A stretch of DNA of 64,000 bases, from assembly GCA_963383645.1 (NCBI GenBank), contig OY726564.1:110506540-110570539 (forward strand). Direction: 5' to 3'. Made by a program: the position numbers and the translations under genes. Below the pieces are notes generated by a model, which was given only the letters and a program-made list of their open reading frames with translations, had not been told where the DNA came from and did no database searches. The number at the start of each line of letters is the position of its first letter. Position 1 is the stretch's first letter. The stretch comes from Muscardinus avellanarius (taxonomy: Eukaryota; Chordata; Mammalia; Rodentia; Gliridae). This document shows, one piece after another, positions 34,059 through 44,482 of this stretch.

Positions 34059-34339
34059 TATCTGCTGCAGGAGACACTCCTCTTTAGGTAAATCTGCCTG
34101 CTTATGGCAGCACCCCAGACACTGTACTCCACAGACAGCGCCACAGCTGGTTAATGTCCCCCCCAGCACTTTCAATGCAAATGTACCGGTGTTTGTATGA
34201 ATAAATACACAATTCACAGTTATCTAAGACACTGGAGAGGGGAGAGCCTGATGTCACAGCCCATCTGGCAGCTCCATGGCTAGTTTCTGCAAAGGCCCAG
34301 GACTCATTTTTATCCACACCGAAGGCCTCGCTGCCCACT

Positions 34340-34540
34340 GGCTAGCGAGTGGCTTCTGTGTCCAGGATCTGCCCGGCTTCACACTTCTTAGCTGTGTGAT
34401 CCTAGTTCTCAGTGTCTTCGGCCATGAGCAGGGACGGTAGGAACCTTACGGGATTGTCATAAGCAATCAATGCGTGCACCTGAATAAGAATGAGCCCACA
34501 CTCAGGACAGCACCTGGCCTGTAGAAAGATCTAGAAAGCT
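34340..34540 (+). repeat. MIR-like ancient SINE
   Basis: TTAGCTGTGTGATCCTAG, GTCATAAGCAATCAATGCG and GGACAGCACCTGGCCTGTAG fit the MIR order. Confidence 0.5.
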
Positions 34541-34987
34541 CCAGGTGCAGCTGCCAGCTGGCCGTCGCTGTCGTGATCAGGGCGTTTGCTGCCCTCTGAC
34601 CAGCACCCACTTTTGTACGTGGTATCCTCTATAGGATCTGTTGATGGCCTTGCGGGGCAGGGGAGTTACAGATTAAGAATGCACACACCTGGAGAGGTGG
34701 GAGGGCCGGCGTAGCAAAGAAAAATGCAGGCTACTAATTGAACTTTAATTTCAGAATTTTTTAGTAGACATATTTCATGCAATATTTGGAAATAAAAAGT
34801 TATACTTAAGGACTATTTATTAAAATTCTAATTTAGCTGGGTGTCCCGTATTTACACTGGCACCTCTCCCTTCTCGACGTTTCCTGGGGTCAAGCCGTGG
34901 TGTACAAGCAGGCAAAACAGGATGGAGCTGCTAACTCCAGCCTCCTCAGCCTCGGCTCTTCTCTTTTTTGTGGTTTTGTCTGTTTGT
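34541..34987. other. Intergenic sequence, unassigned
   Basis: Nothing recognised. Confidence 0.5.
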
Positions 34988-35205
34988 GGTTACTGGGGAT
35001 TGAAACCAGGGGTGTTCTGCCTTTGAGCTACATCCCCAGCCCTACTTTAAATTTTTATTTTGAAATAAAGTTGCAGAGGGCCTAAGTTGCTGAGAGCCTT
35101 ACAAAACTGCAGAAGGCCTCACGAGGCTGGCCACGAATCTGCAATCCTCCTGTCTCGGCTTCCCAAAGTACTAGGATTACAAGTGGGGGCCACCATGCAG
35201 GGCTT
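34988..35205 (-). mobile_element. B1-dID SINE
   Basis: GGTTACTGGGGATTGAAACC tail and a head with an internal duplication (GTTGCAGAGGG, CTGCAGAAGGCCTCACGAGG). Confidence 0.9.
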
Positions 35206-35324
35206 ATTTTTTTGATTTCCAAACAGGGCCTTACTAAGTTGCTGAGGCTGGCCACAAACCTGCAATCCTCCTGTGTCAGCCTCCCAAATACTGGGATTGC
35301 AGGCGTGCACCACTTGCCCTGCTG
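35206..35324 (-). mobile_element. B1 head-only SINE
   Basis: A second antisense head directly next to the previous copy, lacking its own ID tail. It ends GCAGGCGTGCACCACTTGCC. Confidence 0.85.
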
Positions 35325-35394
35325 AGTTTGAGTCAATTTTAAAAGAAAAATAAATAAATAAGAAAAAAACGTGATCATTTGGTTTGCCGACTGA

Positions 35395-35920
35395 AATCTG
35401 GACTCTGCACTTTGTGACCTCGCTGGGCCCTGGCCAGGGCTGTGCGTGCAGTACCGCCAGAGGCCGCTGGGGGCAGCAGCGGCACGCGGCTCGCAGGGCC
35501 GGGCTGCGAGCTGCACCTGGTCCGGGGGGCGTGATGCACGCGCGGATTCAGGCGCAAACACCGAAAATGCTGCTCAAGGGGCTGAGCACACGCGCCTGTG
35601 AGAAGCCAGTCAGGGGTCCAGGCCCGCCGTGCACCCGGCCTCCCCTAGGCCCGGGCCTGCAGTCACCCGGAGCTGGAGCACTCTGCTTCCCCAGTGCTCC
35701 CAGGTGGGGTGGCCCGAAGGCCCCCTGCGGCCACGCTGCTCCCTGGTCCCGGCCCCGCAGGCCACCTTCCCGGGCTGTGCCCGGCCGCTGTGCGCACTTC
35801 CTGTAGATACACAGTCTCAGGTGAGTCTTACCTCCCCGGGCGCTGGCGGGGAGAAGGGGCGAGGGCCCACCCTCTCCCGGGGAGGCACGGCCTGCCCCCA
35901 GGGCCCATGTAGGTCCAAAA
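35395..35920. promoter_or_regulatory. CpG-rich segment, candidate CpG-island promoter
   Basis: By eye the richest CpG block in the window, with strings such as GCACGCGGCTCGCAGGGCC and GATGCACGCGCGGATTCAG, in otherwise CpG-poor intergenic DNA. An ETS-like CACTTCCTGTAG at 35797 lies just before a consensus splice donor CAG|GTGAGT at 35818-35826 (+). A CCGCCAGAGGCCGC string near 35453 is close to the CTCF core. No known gene is recognised. It could be an unannotated noncoding transcript start or an orphan island. Confidence 0.5.
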
Positions 35921-36113
35921 GCTAATAATGCTAAGGGAAAAGGGAAGTTCATAATAGACCTCGCACAGCCGCCCAATTCCACGATCGCTCAGGCTTCTAA
36001 AAAATCACTTAACATAGTTATTGAGTCGCAGAGTATGTGTACGGCCTTGTATTATACCATTATTCCTTTTTGTCTTTTAAATAAAACACCCTTTTCCACA
36101 TCTCTGCGCAGTC

Positions 36114-36298
36114 TTTTTTTTTTCCTCCCTGTTTTGGAACCCAAGGGCGTTCTATCTCCAAGCTACATCCCCAGCCCTATCTTATTTTTTGCTTTGAAAC
36201 AGGATCTCACTGAGTTGCTGAGGCTGGCCTCGAACCTGTGATCCTCCTGTCTTAGCCTCCCAGCTACCGGGATTACAGGTGTGCGCTGCCACACCAGC
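36114..36298 (-). mobile_element. B1-dID SINE with imperfect TSD
   Basis: Full antisense copy. CTCTGCGCAG before it and CTCTGCACAG after it are a 10-bp duplication with one change. Confidence 0.93.
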
Positions 36299-36589
36299 TC
36301 TGCACAGCCTTTCTTACCCGCCTTGTCATGGCCGCACGTCCCAACACCCGGCCGGCAGCCTGGGTTCGAATCCCTGTCCTCAGCAGCTGCGGCACCCGGA
36401 CATCCTGAACCGCCTCTGCTCCCCCCACGAGCCACATCCCACTGCAGTCCCTGGTGTTATCCTCTGACTCCTGGGCCCGTCACCCTGCAGCATCCCAGCC
36501 GCTGGGCACGGATAGACGGTCACACCCTGTATGACACTGTCCAGGGTTCCACGGAGCATCTGTTTCAGGTGGTCACCTGTGCTAATGAC

Positions 36590-36760
36590 CACCGTCTTTT
36601 TCGTCTCACATCATAATGTCTCTCATAGGGACAGGGAAACACATGCACACAGCACCTGGCAGGCTTTCCCGGGCCCCTCCGTCCCCTCTCTTTCCTCATA
36701 CAGGTACTGAGACTGACATCGATGCTCCCACATATGTGCATAATATCAATAGAGGGGATT
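36590..36760 (-). mobile_element. Decayed L1 3'-end piece
   Basis: CTCACATCATAATGTCTCTC, ACACATGCACACAGCACCTGG and GTACTGAGACTGACATCG parallel the sequence at 54490-54650. Both look like the antisense 3'UTR of an L1 family. Confidence 0.5.
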
Positions 36761-38318
36761 TTTTTCTTTCTTTTTAAATATTTGTATTGGTGCATTGTAG
36801 TCATACATCTTAATGGGATAAAAGATGGTGGAGACATACATGCACACACCACCCAGTTAGCCCTCACCTGATCCCCACCCCCTTCCCTCCCCTCCCTCCT
36901 TCCCGTGCTTGGCTTAGTGACTGACTTTGATATGCTTGTGTAAGTACATCATGTGCTTTGGAGAGTTTCCCTCTTCCCCACTCTCATTCCCTCTGTTAGT
37001 TTACCTTACTTGTCCTCTATAGGATCTCCTTCATCTAGAGTTCCTCCTGTTACCCATTTCTCCCTAGCTTTCACGTATTAGGGAAAGCATCTGATTTCTT
37101 ATTTTTTTGTGACTGACTAATCTCACTTAGCATAATGTCCTCCAGTTCCATCCATTTTCCTGAAAATGATGTAATTGAGTTTTTTTAATGGCTGAGTAAA
37201 ATTCCATTGTGTACATATCCCACAGTTTTGTTGATGGACATCTTGGCTGGTTCCATAGTTTGGCAATGGTGAATTGTGCAGCTATGAACATAGATACACA
37301 TGCATTAGTTTGGTAGTTTGGTTTCCTTTCTTTGGGGTACATACCCAGGAGTGGTATTGCTGGATCAAATGGTAGGTTTGTTCCCATTCTTCTGAGGATC
37401 CTCTGTACTGTTTTCCAAAGTGGTTGCACTAATTTACAATCCCACCAACAGTGTTTTAGAGTTCCCGCGTCTCCACATCCTCGCCAGCATGTGTTGTTGT
37501 TTGTGTTTTGAATGATTGCCATTCTAGTTGGAGTTAGGTGAAATCTCAGGGTAGTTTTGATTTGCATCTCTCTGATTGCCAATGATGTTGAGCATTTTTT
37601 CATTTATTTATTGGCCATTTGAATTTCTTCTTTCATGAAGTGTCTATTTAATTCACTTGCCCATTTTTTTTTTGATTGGCTTATTTGTTTTCTTAGTGTT
37701 AAGCTGCTTGAGTTCTCTGTATATTTTAGATATTAGTCCTCTATCGGAGGTGTAGCTGGCAAAATTTTCTCCCATTCTGTTGGCTCTCGATTGAGGTTCT
37801 TGACCGTTTCCGTTGCTGAACAGAAGCTCTTCAGTTTCATGCAATCCCACGTATTGATTCTCCTTTTAATTTGTTGAGCCTTTGGGGTCTTGTTGAGAAA
37901 GTGTTTATCTGTGCCTATGTGTTGCAGTGTTGGACCTATGCCCTCTTCAAGGAGCTTCAAGGTCTCTGGTTTGATTTCCAAGTCTTCGATCCATCTTGAA
38001 TTGACTCTTGTACAGGGTGAGAAAGTGGAATTAATTTCCAATTTTCCGCATATGGTTAACCAGTTTTGCCAACACCATTTGTTGAACAGGCCATCTTTTT
38101 TCCAGTGTATGTTTTTGGCTCCTTTGTAAAAAATCAATTGGCTGAAAGTGTGTGGACTTGTTTCTGAGTCTTCTATTCTGCTCCATTGGTCTATGTATCT
38201 GTTTTTGTGTCAGTACCATGCCGGTTTTTATTACAATGGCTTTGTAGTATAGTTTAAAGTCTGGTATTGTGATTCCTCCTGCATGGTTTTGTTGTTGAAA
38301 ATCAAATGATTCCTTCAT
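36761..38318 (-). mobile_element. 5'-truncated L1 (3'UTR plus broken ORF2 C-terminal half)
   Basis: On the minus strand a T-rich start (the poly(A) tail) at 36761 is followed by a 3'UTR to about 37120. The C-terminal ORF2 frame 37603-37127 carries [20 protein letters not shown] and PLLGMYPK. Further ORF2 segments at 37850-37653, 38137-37733 and 38318-38031 lie in different frames, so at least two or three frameshifts or stops separate them. The 5' break is near 38318. RT and endonuclease domains are absent. Confidence 0.93.
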
Positions 38319-39596
38319 CGGTCCTCCCTCTCCCCTGACTCCTCCCCTAGGCCACCTGCCTGCATTGGAGTTTCTCCTTTGTTATCTGAAGTCTAGTTTC
38401 CTGCTTCAGCTACCACACGCATTGCTGGGCTGGGCATTGGCCATCCACTATTCCAGGCATTTCCGAAGGCTACTCTATGAGAAAGCCACACAGGCTCTGC
38501 CTACGGGCAAGACAGGTAAGGCTCAGGAGATGAAGCCGGTTACCCACACAGCAGTTCCAAGACAGGGCAAGGAATCGGGCTCCAGTCTGCATAAGTGCTA
38601 AGCCTATGTCCATGCTCTTCTTCTTTGTTGCAGGAAATGCACCATGTATTTGAGCCTTTGTGAAAATGAGCCTCAGTATAAAAGCCCTGCAGCAAATCTT
38701 GCAGATATTTTATTTCTCAGCCGAAGCTTAGAGAACCTACTTTTTATCTCATATATGGATCAGAGACATGCCTTCCCAGCCCGCTGTGCAGATTAAACAA
38801 TTGATTCACAGCGTAGCCTGCTTAGGCTACTGACCCGGACAGGGTGGGAGAGCAGGCAGGGGGCCCAGGAGCTGGAGTGTGGGGGGCCAGGGAGATGCCC
38901 ACAGTGGGCAGGTGGCCTGTAGCTCCCCTCCTGGCACTTTGGTAAAAGCATCCCACCTGCGCACCTCCTCCTTCTCCCTCACAGGACCCATCGACGGTGC
39001 TGTGCCCAGCCCAGCGCTGCTCGCGGGAGGGCCAGCGCCCACCGCCCTCCTCCCCGGCCTCTCCTGGCCGTTCCCGCCGCAATCACGCGCTCCTCTGAAC
39101 TCTGCAATTACAGTTTCAATAATTCATTTGGCAATTAATCATCCGCTGCCTTGTGACATCCCTGCTACTCCGCGCTGAGCTGGTATTCAGGAGGGTGGTT
39201 AACTCCCCGTGGGCAGCATTGCTGCCGTGCTGATAGTGTCGGGGTTTCTCTTGATTCTTTGCTGCAGTCAACGGAGCAGGCCAGCAGGCTGCAGTTTGAG
39301 GCCCCCGCTGAGGGCGGGCGGGAGCCCCAGGGACGCTCATCCAGGAGGCGCAGGAGCAGAGAGCAGGCGCCTCTCACAGCTTCCTAGGGAGCCAGGCAAC
39401 CCCGTGCACACCTCAGCCTCTTTCCTCATTCTTTCCTGGTCGTGAAACAGTCCTGGGTCCAAACCAGCTGAGGAATTTTCCATGCATTTCTACAGTCTCT
39501 CTGACTGGCTCCCGTTTCCTGTGGACAAGTACCATTCAGCCTATTTCCACTGAAGCTGCTTAGCAGGATGTGGTGAGTTCCAAACTAGACAGAGAA
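38319..39596. other. Intergenic sequence with candidate regulatory patch
   Basis: A possible antisense MIR remnant lies at 38505-38600 (GGCTCAGGAGATGAAGCC). The segment 39090-39260 is unusually rich in homeodomain-like ATTA sites. No gene. Confidence 0.45.
39098..39145. promoter_or_regulatory. Cluster of homeodomain-type ATTA motifs
   Basis: GCAATTACAG, AATAATTCATTTGG and GCAATTAATCATC occur within 48 bp in non-repetitive DNA. Enhancer function is inferred. Confidence 0.35.
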
Positions 39597-39800
39597 GCCC
39601 CGGGTTGGCGTTGCAGCTCGGCCGACCATGCACTCAGCAGCCTGGAGCCCCGGGTGCGTCGTTTCCCTTCTCTCGGCCTCAGTGTGCTTCTCTCTAAAAT
39701 GGGACTGTCTGAGAATCCCGGCACAAATCCACCCAGGAGCACCGCCTGGGTGGATTCTAAGTGCCTGGCAAATGGCCCGGTGTAATCTCCATGTTGGAGT
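39597..39800 (+). repeat. MIR-like ancient SINE
   Basis: GTCGTTTCCCTTCTCTCGGCC, TCTCTAAAATGGGACTGTC and TAAGTGCCTGGCAAATGG follow the MIR core order. Confidence 0.55.
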
Positions 39801-40619
39801 TTGCCGTCACTTCCATTTTGCAGATGGAGCTCAGGGCTGAGGCTCAGAGGAAGCAGGAGGAGGTGTTGTCAGGGACGCAGGGCGGTCCACCAAACGCTGG
39901 GAGTGGGCCTCATGCTGGTGGAGTGTCCAGGCATGGGTGGGTGCAGGTGGAAGGAGCGGAGGACGGGAGCAGGGGCTGGGCCGGGGAGTGGGCTCCGAAC
40001 ATCCCCAGGGGACGCCAGGCTCGGGCCTGAGCTGTGCGCGCACCAGAGGACTGCAGGGTCAGTGTGTTTGCTGGAGAGACGCTTGACGGGAAAGGATGGC
40101 ACAGTGGCCACCAAAGAAATGTGGCTGGAGGGGGCCTTCTCCATGACTCCAACCTTTGTGGATCCCAGACCTCCCTAACGCCCAGGCGCGGAGGGGCTGT
40201 TTTAAGGTACCGTAGGGCTGGGAAGTGATCATCTTTTAGCAGAACGGGTGAGGAAGTTGCGGTAGCGAGTGGGTCTCTGCCCGAGAGCCCCTCGTGACGG
40301 AGGCTCTCAGACCCCAGCAGCTTGAGGCCCACGTCTCCCTCACTCCTACCTACACTCTTTTTGGAATTGGAAGTGCTTCATTTTCTCTTATCACCTACAC
40401 AGATAAGCAGACAGGACCAGTGTCACACTCCAGGTGCTGGCCGGCTGGAAGCGCGTGGAGTCTTAGAAAATGAAAAGAAAGGGTTAAAAGAACCAAGTAA
40501 CGAGGGAGAGAGGAGCCCGGAGGAGGTTCTCTCCAGACACAAGGAGGCCAAGTCCTGTGCCTAGGAATTTGGGACCAAGAAGGTCTTGGAAACACCGTGA
40601 CAGACTAGGAACACTATTT
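39801..40619. other. GC-rich intergenic sequence, unassigned
   Basis: Overlapping ORFs of up to 140 codons occur on both strands at 39801-40332, as expected for GC-rich DNA. None has a recognisable domain, good start context and exon boundaries together. Confidence 0.5.
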
Positions 40620-40667
40620 CTTTTTTTCTTTTTTTTTCTTTTCCTTTTTTTTTTTTTTTCTTTTTCG
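40620..40667 (+). repeat. T-rich tract (SINE tail)
   Basis: A run of T with scattered C, the tail of the following antisense SINE. Confidence 0.92.
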
Positions 40668-40862
40668 GTACTGGGATGGAACCCAGGGCCATTCTACCTC
40701 CGAGTGACACCCTTGGCTCTATATTTTTTTCTTCATTTTGAAACAGGGTCTCACTGAGTTGCAAAGGGCCTCACTAAGTAGTTGAGGCTGTCTGCAAACT
40801 ACAATCCTCCAGTCTCAGCCTCCCAAATGTTGCAATTACAAGCATGCCCCACCGTGCCTGGC
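40668..40862 (-). mobile_element. B1-dID SINE
   Basis: GGTACTGGGATGGAACCCAGG tail and head ending GCCCCACCGTGCCTGGC, including the CAAAGGGCCTCACTAAGTAG duplication. Confidence 0.92.
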
Positions 40863-40907
40863 CCTTCTGCATGGATTTGAAAGTAGGAGCCAATGAAATT
40901 TGCTGGA

Positions 40908-41028
40908 GGGCTGGGTGTGGTGGTACGTGCCTATAACCCCAGTACTTGGGAGGCTGAGACAGGAGGATCCCAGGTTCAGGTCAGCCTCAGCAACTTAGTG
41001 AGACCCTCAACAACTTAGTGAGAACCTA
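40908..41028 (+). mobile_element. B1 head, 3'-truncated
   Basis: GGCTGGGTGTGGTGGTACGTG to ACAACTTAGTGAGAACC, then unrelated sequence. Confidence 0.85.
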
Positions 41029-41177
41029 CAGGTGTCCTGTGCTCAGCATGCAGAGAGTCCACCATGAACTGGCTCAGAGACCTCCTTTCCATTTATAAAG
41101 CTTCTCCGCTCGGCCTCTCTAGTCTACAGTAGCCCCAGTGTGGTGGAGACAGGCTCAGGAAAGCCCCACAGGTCCCT

Positions 41178-41316
41178 CGGCTACTTAGCAAGGCCCTCCA
41201 CAATTCAGTGCGACCCTGTTTCAAAAAATAAAAAGACTGAAAAATAGAACCGGTGGTGTAGCTCAGAGGTACAATGCCCCTGGGTCCATCCCCAGGACTG
41301 AAAAAAAAAAAAAAAA
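41178..41316 (+). mobile_element. B1-dID SINE, 5'-truncated
   Basis: GGCTACTTAGCAAGGCCC, linker, GGTGTAGCTCAGAGGTACAA tail and an A-run. Confidence 0.88.
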
Positions 41317-41399
41317 CCCATGCAGTCTCCATCTGCCGTCACCACGCTCACCCCTCCTGCTCGCTCCTGGGCTCTGGCTTCGTTTCCCTAGGCTCTCTG

Positions 41400-41925
41400 C
41401 ACCCACCCACCCTTGCTGAGCCCAGCACTCAGCCACAGTGACCCTGTTCTCACAAACCTCCTCCTCCTTAACATTGCAGTGGTCCCTGCCACACTCAGGA
41501 GTGAGCGGACACACGCAGGTGCCTGGGCCTGCAGATCTGGCAGATCCGCCCTCCCTCGGCGCCTGCCCAAGGCCCTCGCTCCTCCTTTGGTATCAGCCCT
41601 CCCTGCGCGTGTGCCGTGGTGCCTCTGGATCGCTCCGTCCCTGGGAACCTGCATAGCTCGCCTTCACCCCCTTTGCCATCATCTCCTGTCCCAGGACCCC
41701 CCAACCCTGTCCTTTCTATCTGCTTTATTTTTCTTCAGAAAGCTGAGCACTTCTTATGTATTATGTAACGTACTCACACCACCCCTTATGTATCTCCCAC
41801 TGTCCCACAATGTTTCGGAATTTTATCTGTATCTTAAATGTTTAGAACCATGTCTAAAGCAGGAGAGTTTTGGGAAACCTTTGTTGGACAGATGGATGAA
41901 GGAATGGATGAATGGAGTGGAGGAC
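41400..41925 (+). repeat. L2-like ancient LINE 3' region
   Basis: GCTTTATTTTTCTTCAGAAAG, GAGCACTTCTTATGTATTATG, TATCTGTATCTTAAATG and TTTAGAACCATGTCTAAAGC are in the order of the sense L2 3' end, followed by GATGGATGAAGGAATGG. The 183-codon ORF over this interval is therefore not a gene. Confidence 0.6.
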
Positions 41926-41974
41926 TGGGCTGCCTCACCCCAGATCTGCCGCGTGGGTCTGTGAGAACACTGCA

Positions 41975-42030
41975 CCAGGGAGGGGGCAGCTATCCTGAAC
42001 ACCCAGGGAGGGGGCAGCTACCCTGAACAC
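41975..42030 (+). repeat. 28-bp tandem duplication
   Basis: Two adjacent 28-bp units starting CCAGGGAGGGGGCAGCTA differ at one base (41975-42002 and 42003-42030). Confidence 0.95.
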
Positions 42031-42831
42031 GCAGCAGGCTCCCGCTCAACTTCTTGGGTCCTTCTCTCTCGTTCTCAGTCATGAGACAGTTGAGTCGGTT
42101 TACAATCAGTAAAACAAACGCGCGCCCTGCCCTGTGTAAGAACCAGGGTGCGGTGGGTTCTGCCCCGAGGCCCAGTGGGTCTGTCCCCCCTGGCCAGGCT
42201 GGACACTCAGCAGCCAGTTCTGTTTTCCATTTTCAGTGGGAGCACTGAGCAGGGGCACCTGCGCTGCGGGGTCAGCCTGGGAGGCTGGTGGGAGGGAGGC
42301 TGGGAAAGGAAGTGGAGGCCAGCAGCACCCTGTCCTCCGCCGCCGCCCACTGCTCTGAGCGCAGAGGGAGCCTGCAAGGTGGGGGAGGGATGGGAAGACG
42401 TCTCCCCAAACAGGTGAGGGAGGCAGCAGTAAATTGGGAGCATCTGTGCCATTATTAGGCATTCTAAGTAGGGCCAGGCTCCCAGAACAAAGGAAACAGC
42501 CCTTCAAAGGAGAAGGAGGGAAACAAGCCCAGCAACTGAAAGCCCGCTCCCCCTCGGAATCAGAAAACACTGGCAAACTGGTTCTGGAGCCGCCCCTGCC
42601 CTTGGGAGGGTGTTTTTTGTGCACTGAAATGGCAGCTGTCAGGTCTCGCAGGGGGCGGCTCTGCTGTGCTGGGCTCCTCAGACCTTCAGCTCATGAATTG
42701 AAACCAGAATTCTTGTAAGACAAAGCCCAACAGAACTGGTGGAATCGTTTTAGAAACCCTTTCCTGACCTCCTCCCCGGGGCTCACCTCCCCTGGACACC
42801 GCCTTGCCAGCTCCGGCCCCCTTCCCCCTCT

Positions 42832-42870
42832 TCTGGAGGGGGCTCCTCTGGAGGGGGCTCCTCTGGAGGC
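42832..42870 (+). repeat. 15-bp tandem repeat, 2.6 copies
   Basis: TCTGGAGGGGGCTCC at 42832-42846 and 42847-42861, with a partial third copy to 42870. Confidence 0.95.
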
Positions 42871-42984
42871 ACTCTTTTGCTAGCATGGGGTTAGGTAGAA
42901 GCAGAGGTGGACCAAGGTTGGCACAGGTGCATCCTCACGTGCAATAGGAGAATAGAGATGTGTTGAGCCCCAGCAGCTGTGGCT

Positions 42985-43110
42985 GGGCAGTTCAAGCTCC
43001 TGCAGGGCTGGTGAGCTGTGGGCCTCTGTCTTCTCATCTGTAAAATGGGCTAATGGTCACCCCACCTCCCCGCACAGGGCTCTGGTGAGGGGCAGAGATG
43101 ACAGCGGGTG
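42985..43110 (+). repeat. MIR-like ancient SINE
   Basis: CCTCTGTCTTCTCATCTGTA and AAATGGGCTAATGGTCACC are typical MIR core wording. Confidence 0.5.
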
Positions 43111-43423
43111 TTGGTGGGTGTAGCCTTTGACCACCTTTTCTTCTTGGGTTCCGAGGCAACCCCAGAAGGATTTCCATTTCTCCCAGATTTTTAAAAAGCA
43201 AGGAGATGGGTTTGAAGACACAGAAAGGAAGGATGTGAAACAAACGAGTTTGGAGCAGTGGGCGGCGAGGAAAGGGACCGGGACAGACATGTATTAAGAG
43301 GTTCCTCTGTGACACTCCCCCAGGAAGAAAGTTTATGAAATCCCACCCGACCCTCCCAGCCGTGGACCTGGCCTCAGGAAGACTTGGGACAGGTCGGCCC
43401 ACCCACTAGGAATAGGAATGTGG

Positions 43424-43650
43424 GCAAGATATAGGCCTGTAATTCCAGCAGTTGGGAGGCTGAGACAGGATAGCAGGTTTGAGGCCAGCCTCAGCAATTT
43501 AAGCAAGACCCTCCCTCAGCGACTTTGAAGTAGTTTCAAAATAAAAAATGGTCTGGGGGCGTAGTTCAGAGGTAGAATACCCCTGGGTTTGATTCTCAGC
43601 ACCAAACAAACACAATAACAAAAAACTAGGGGAAAAAAAAAAAGAAAAGA
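43424..43650 (+). mobile_element. B1-dID SINE
   Basis: GATATAGGCCTGTAATTCCAG head and GGTCTGGGGGCGTAGTTCAG tail with an A-rich end. Confidence 0.9.
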
Positions 43651-43967
43651 AATAGCTCTGGGCTGTTGTAAACCAGCTAGGATTTGGGGTCATTTGTTAC
43701 CACTGCTGACCTTAGCTTAAGCTAACTGAGAGAGTGATTAAGTGAAGAGGAGGAGGAGGAGGACAGGAATGCCAGTGCCCCAAAGCAAAGGTTAATCCCC
43801 ACCTTTCCTAAGCAAGGGGAGCCCCCGAAATGTAAACAGCTTTCTGAGTTGCCAGACTCCAGCTGACCATCCAGACAGGGACTTGGGGCCAACTGAGTGC
43901 TAGGGAGGAGCTCTAACATCTCAAAAGAGGGTCGGAAGGGAATCACACACAAAAAGTACTGCTGGGT
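43651..43967. other. Intergenic sequence, unassigned
   Basis: Contains a short (GGA)n run near 43748. Nothing else is recognised. Confidence 0.5.
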
Positions 43968-44091
43968 GCAGGGCGTGGTGGCACACACTTATAATCCCAG
44001 CTGAGATCAGAAGATCGCGGTTCGCGGACAACCTCAGCTACTTAGCGAGGCCCTTTGCAACTCAGTGAGACCCTGTTTCAAAAATAAAAAG
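43968..44091 (+). mobile_element. B1 head-only SINE, 'GCGGACA' subfamily
   Basis: GCAGGGCGTGGTGGCACACAC to CCTGTTTCAAAAATAAAAAGG, with TTCGCGGACAACCTCAG. It has no ID tail. Confidence 0.9.
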
Positions 44092-44444
44092 GGCTTATGT
44101 CATGGCTGGGCCTATCTGGGCTCCCTGGTCACACCGGGGTGTGGCTGGATTCTCCCCACCTTGTTCCAGCAGAGGAGAGGAATGAGTCAAGGTCGCAGTC
44201 TGTTCCTGCTACCTGCAGACATCTGCAGGGATTCCTGCAGCTGCTGGGCCTCAGCTGCTGAACCTATCAGCACAGGAGTTTTAGGGAAAGGAGCCAGACC
44301 CAGGGAGGGCTTCAGAGCACCTGGCTGTAGTCCAAATGCATGCCCGTGGCTGGGCATTTCCTCCAGCTGACAAACAAACAATCGTTATTTTTCTCTGGCC
44401 AAATGGAAGTTGGCCTCGGAGCTCTCGGCGAGAGAGCAATAGTA

Positions 44445-44482
44445 GTGGCTTATTGACGGGCCGCGAGCGCTTAATAAGCCGC
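44445..44482. promoter_or_regulatory. Hairpin in CpG-containing single-copy DNA
   Basis: GGCTTATT (44447-44454) pairs with AATAAGCC (44473-44480). The stem extends inward by a G-T and an A-T pair and outward by a T-G and a G-C pair, around a 14-base GC-rich loop. Nearby ATCGATTATC (44519) adds a homeodomain/CUT-like site. The function is unknown. Confidence 0.4.

Larger units (their letters stand above)
42031..43423. other. GC-rich intergenic sequence
   Basis: A MIR-like fragment at 42985-43110 (TCATCTGTAAAATGGGC) and a 15-bp tandem repeat at 42832-42870 are present. ORFs of 172 and 122 codons on the minus strand have no recognisable domain. Confidence 0.5.

Noticed and set aside
35082..35561. 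159-codon minus-strand ORF
   Set aside because: More than half is translated B1-dID SINE sequence.
37127..37603. 158-codon minus-strand ORF as a host gene
   Set aside because: It is the C-terminal part of L1 ORF2 in a truncated element.
41413..41964. 183-codon + strand ORF
   Set aside because: It runs over an L2-like LINE fragment, and its composition changes where the repeat begins.
42106..42624. 172-codon minus-strand ORF
   Set aside because: GC-rich chance frame with no recognisable domain, overlapped by open frames on the + strand.
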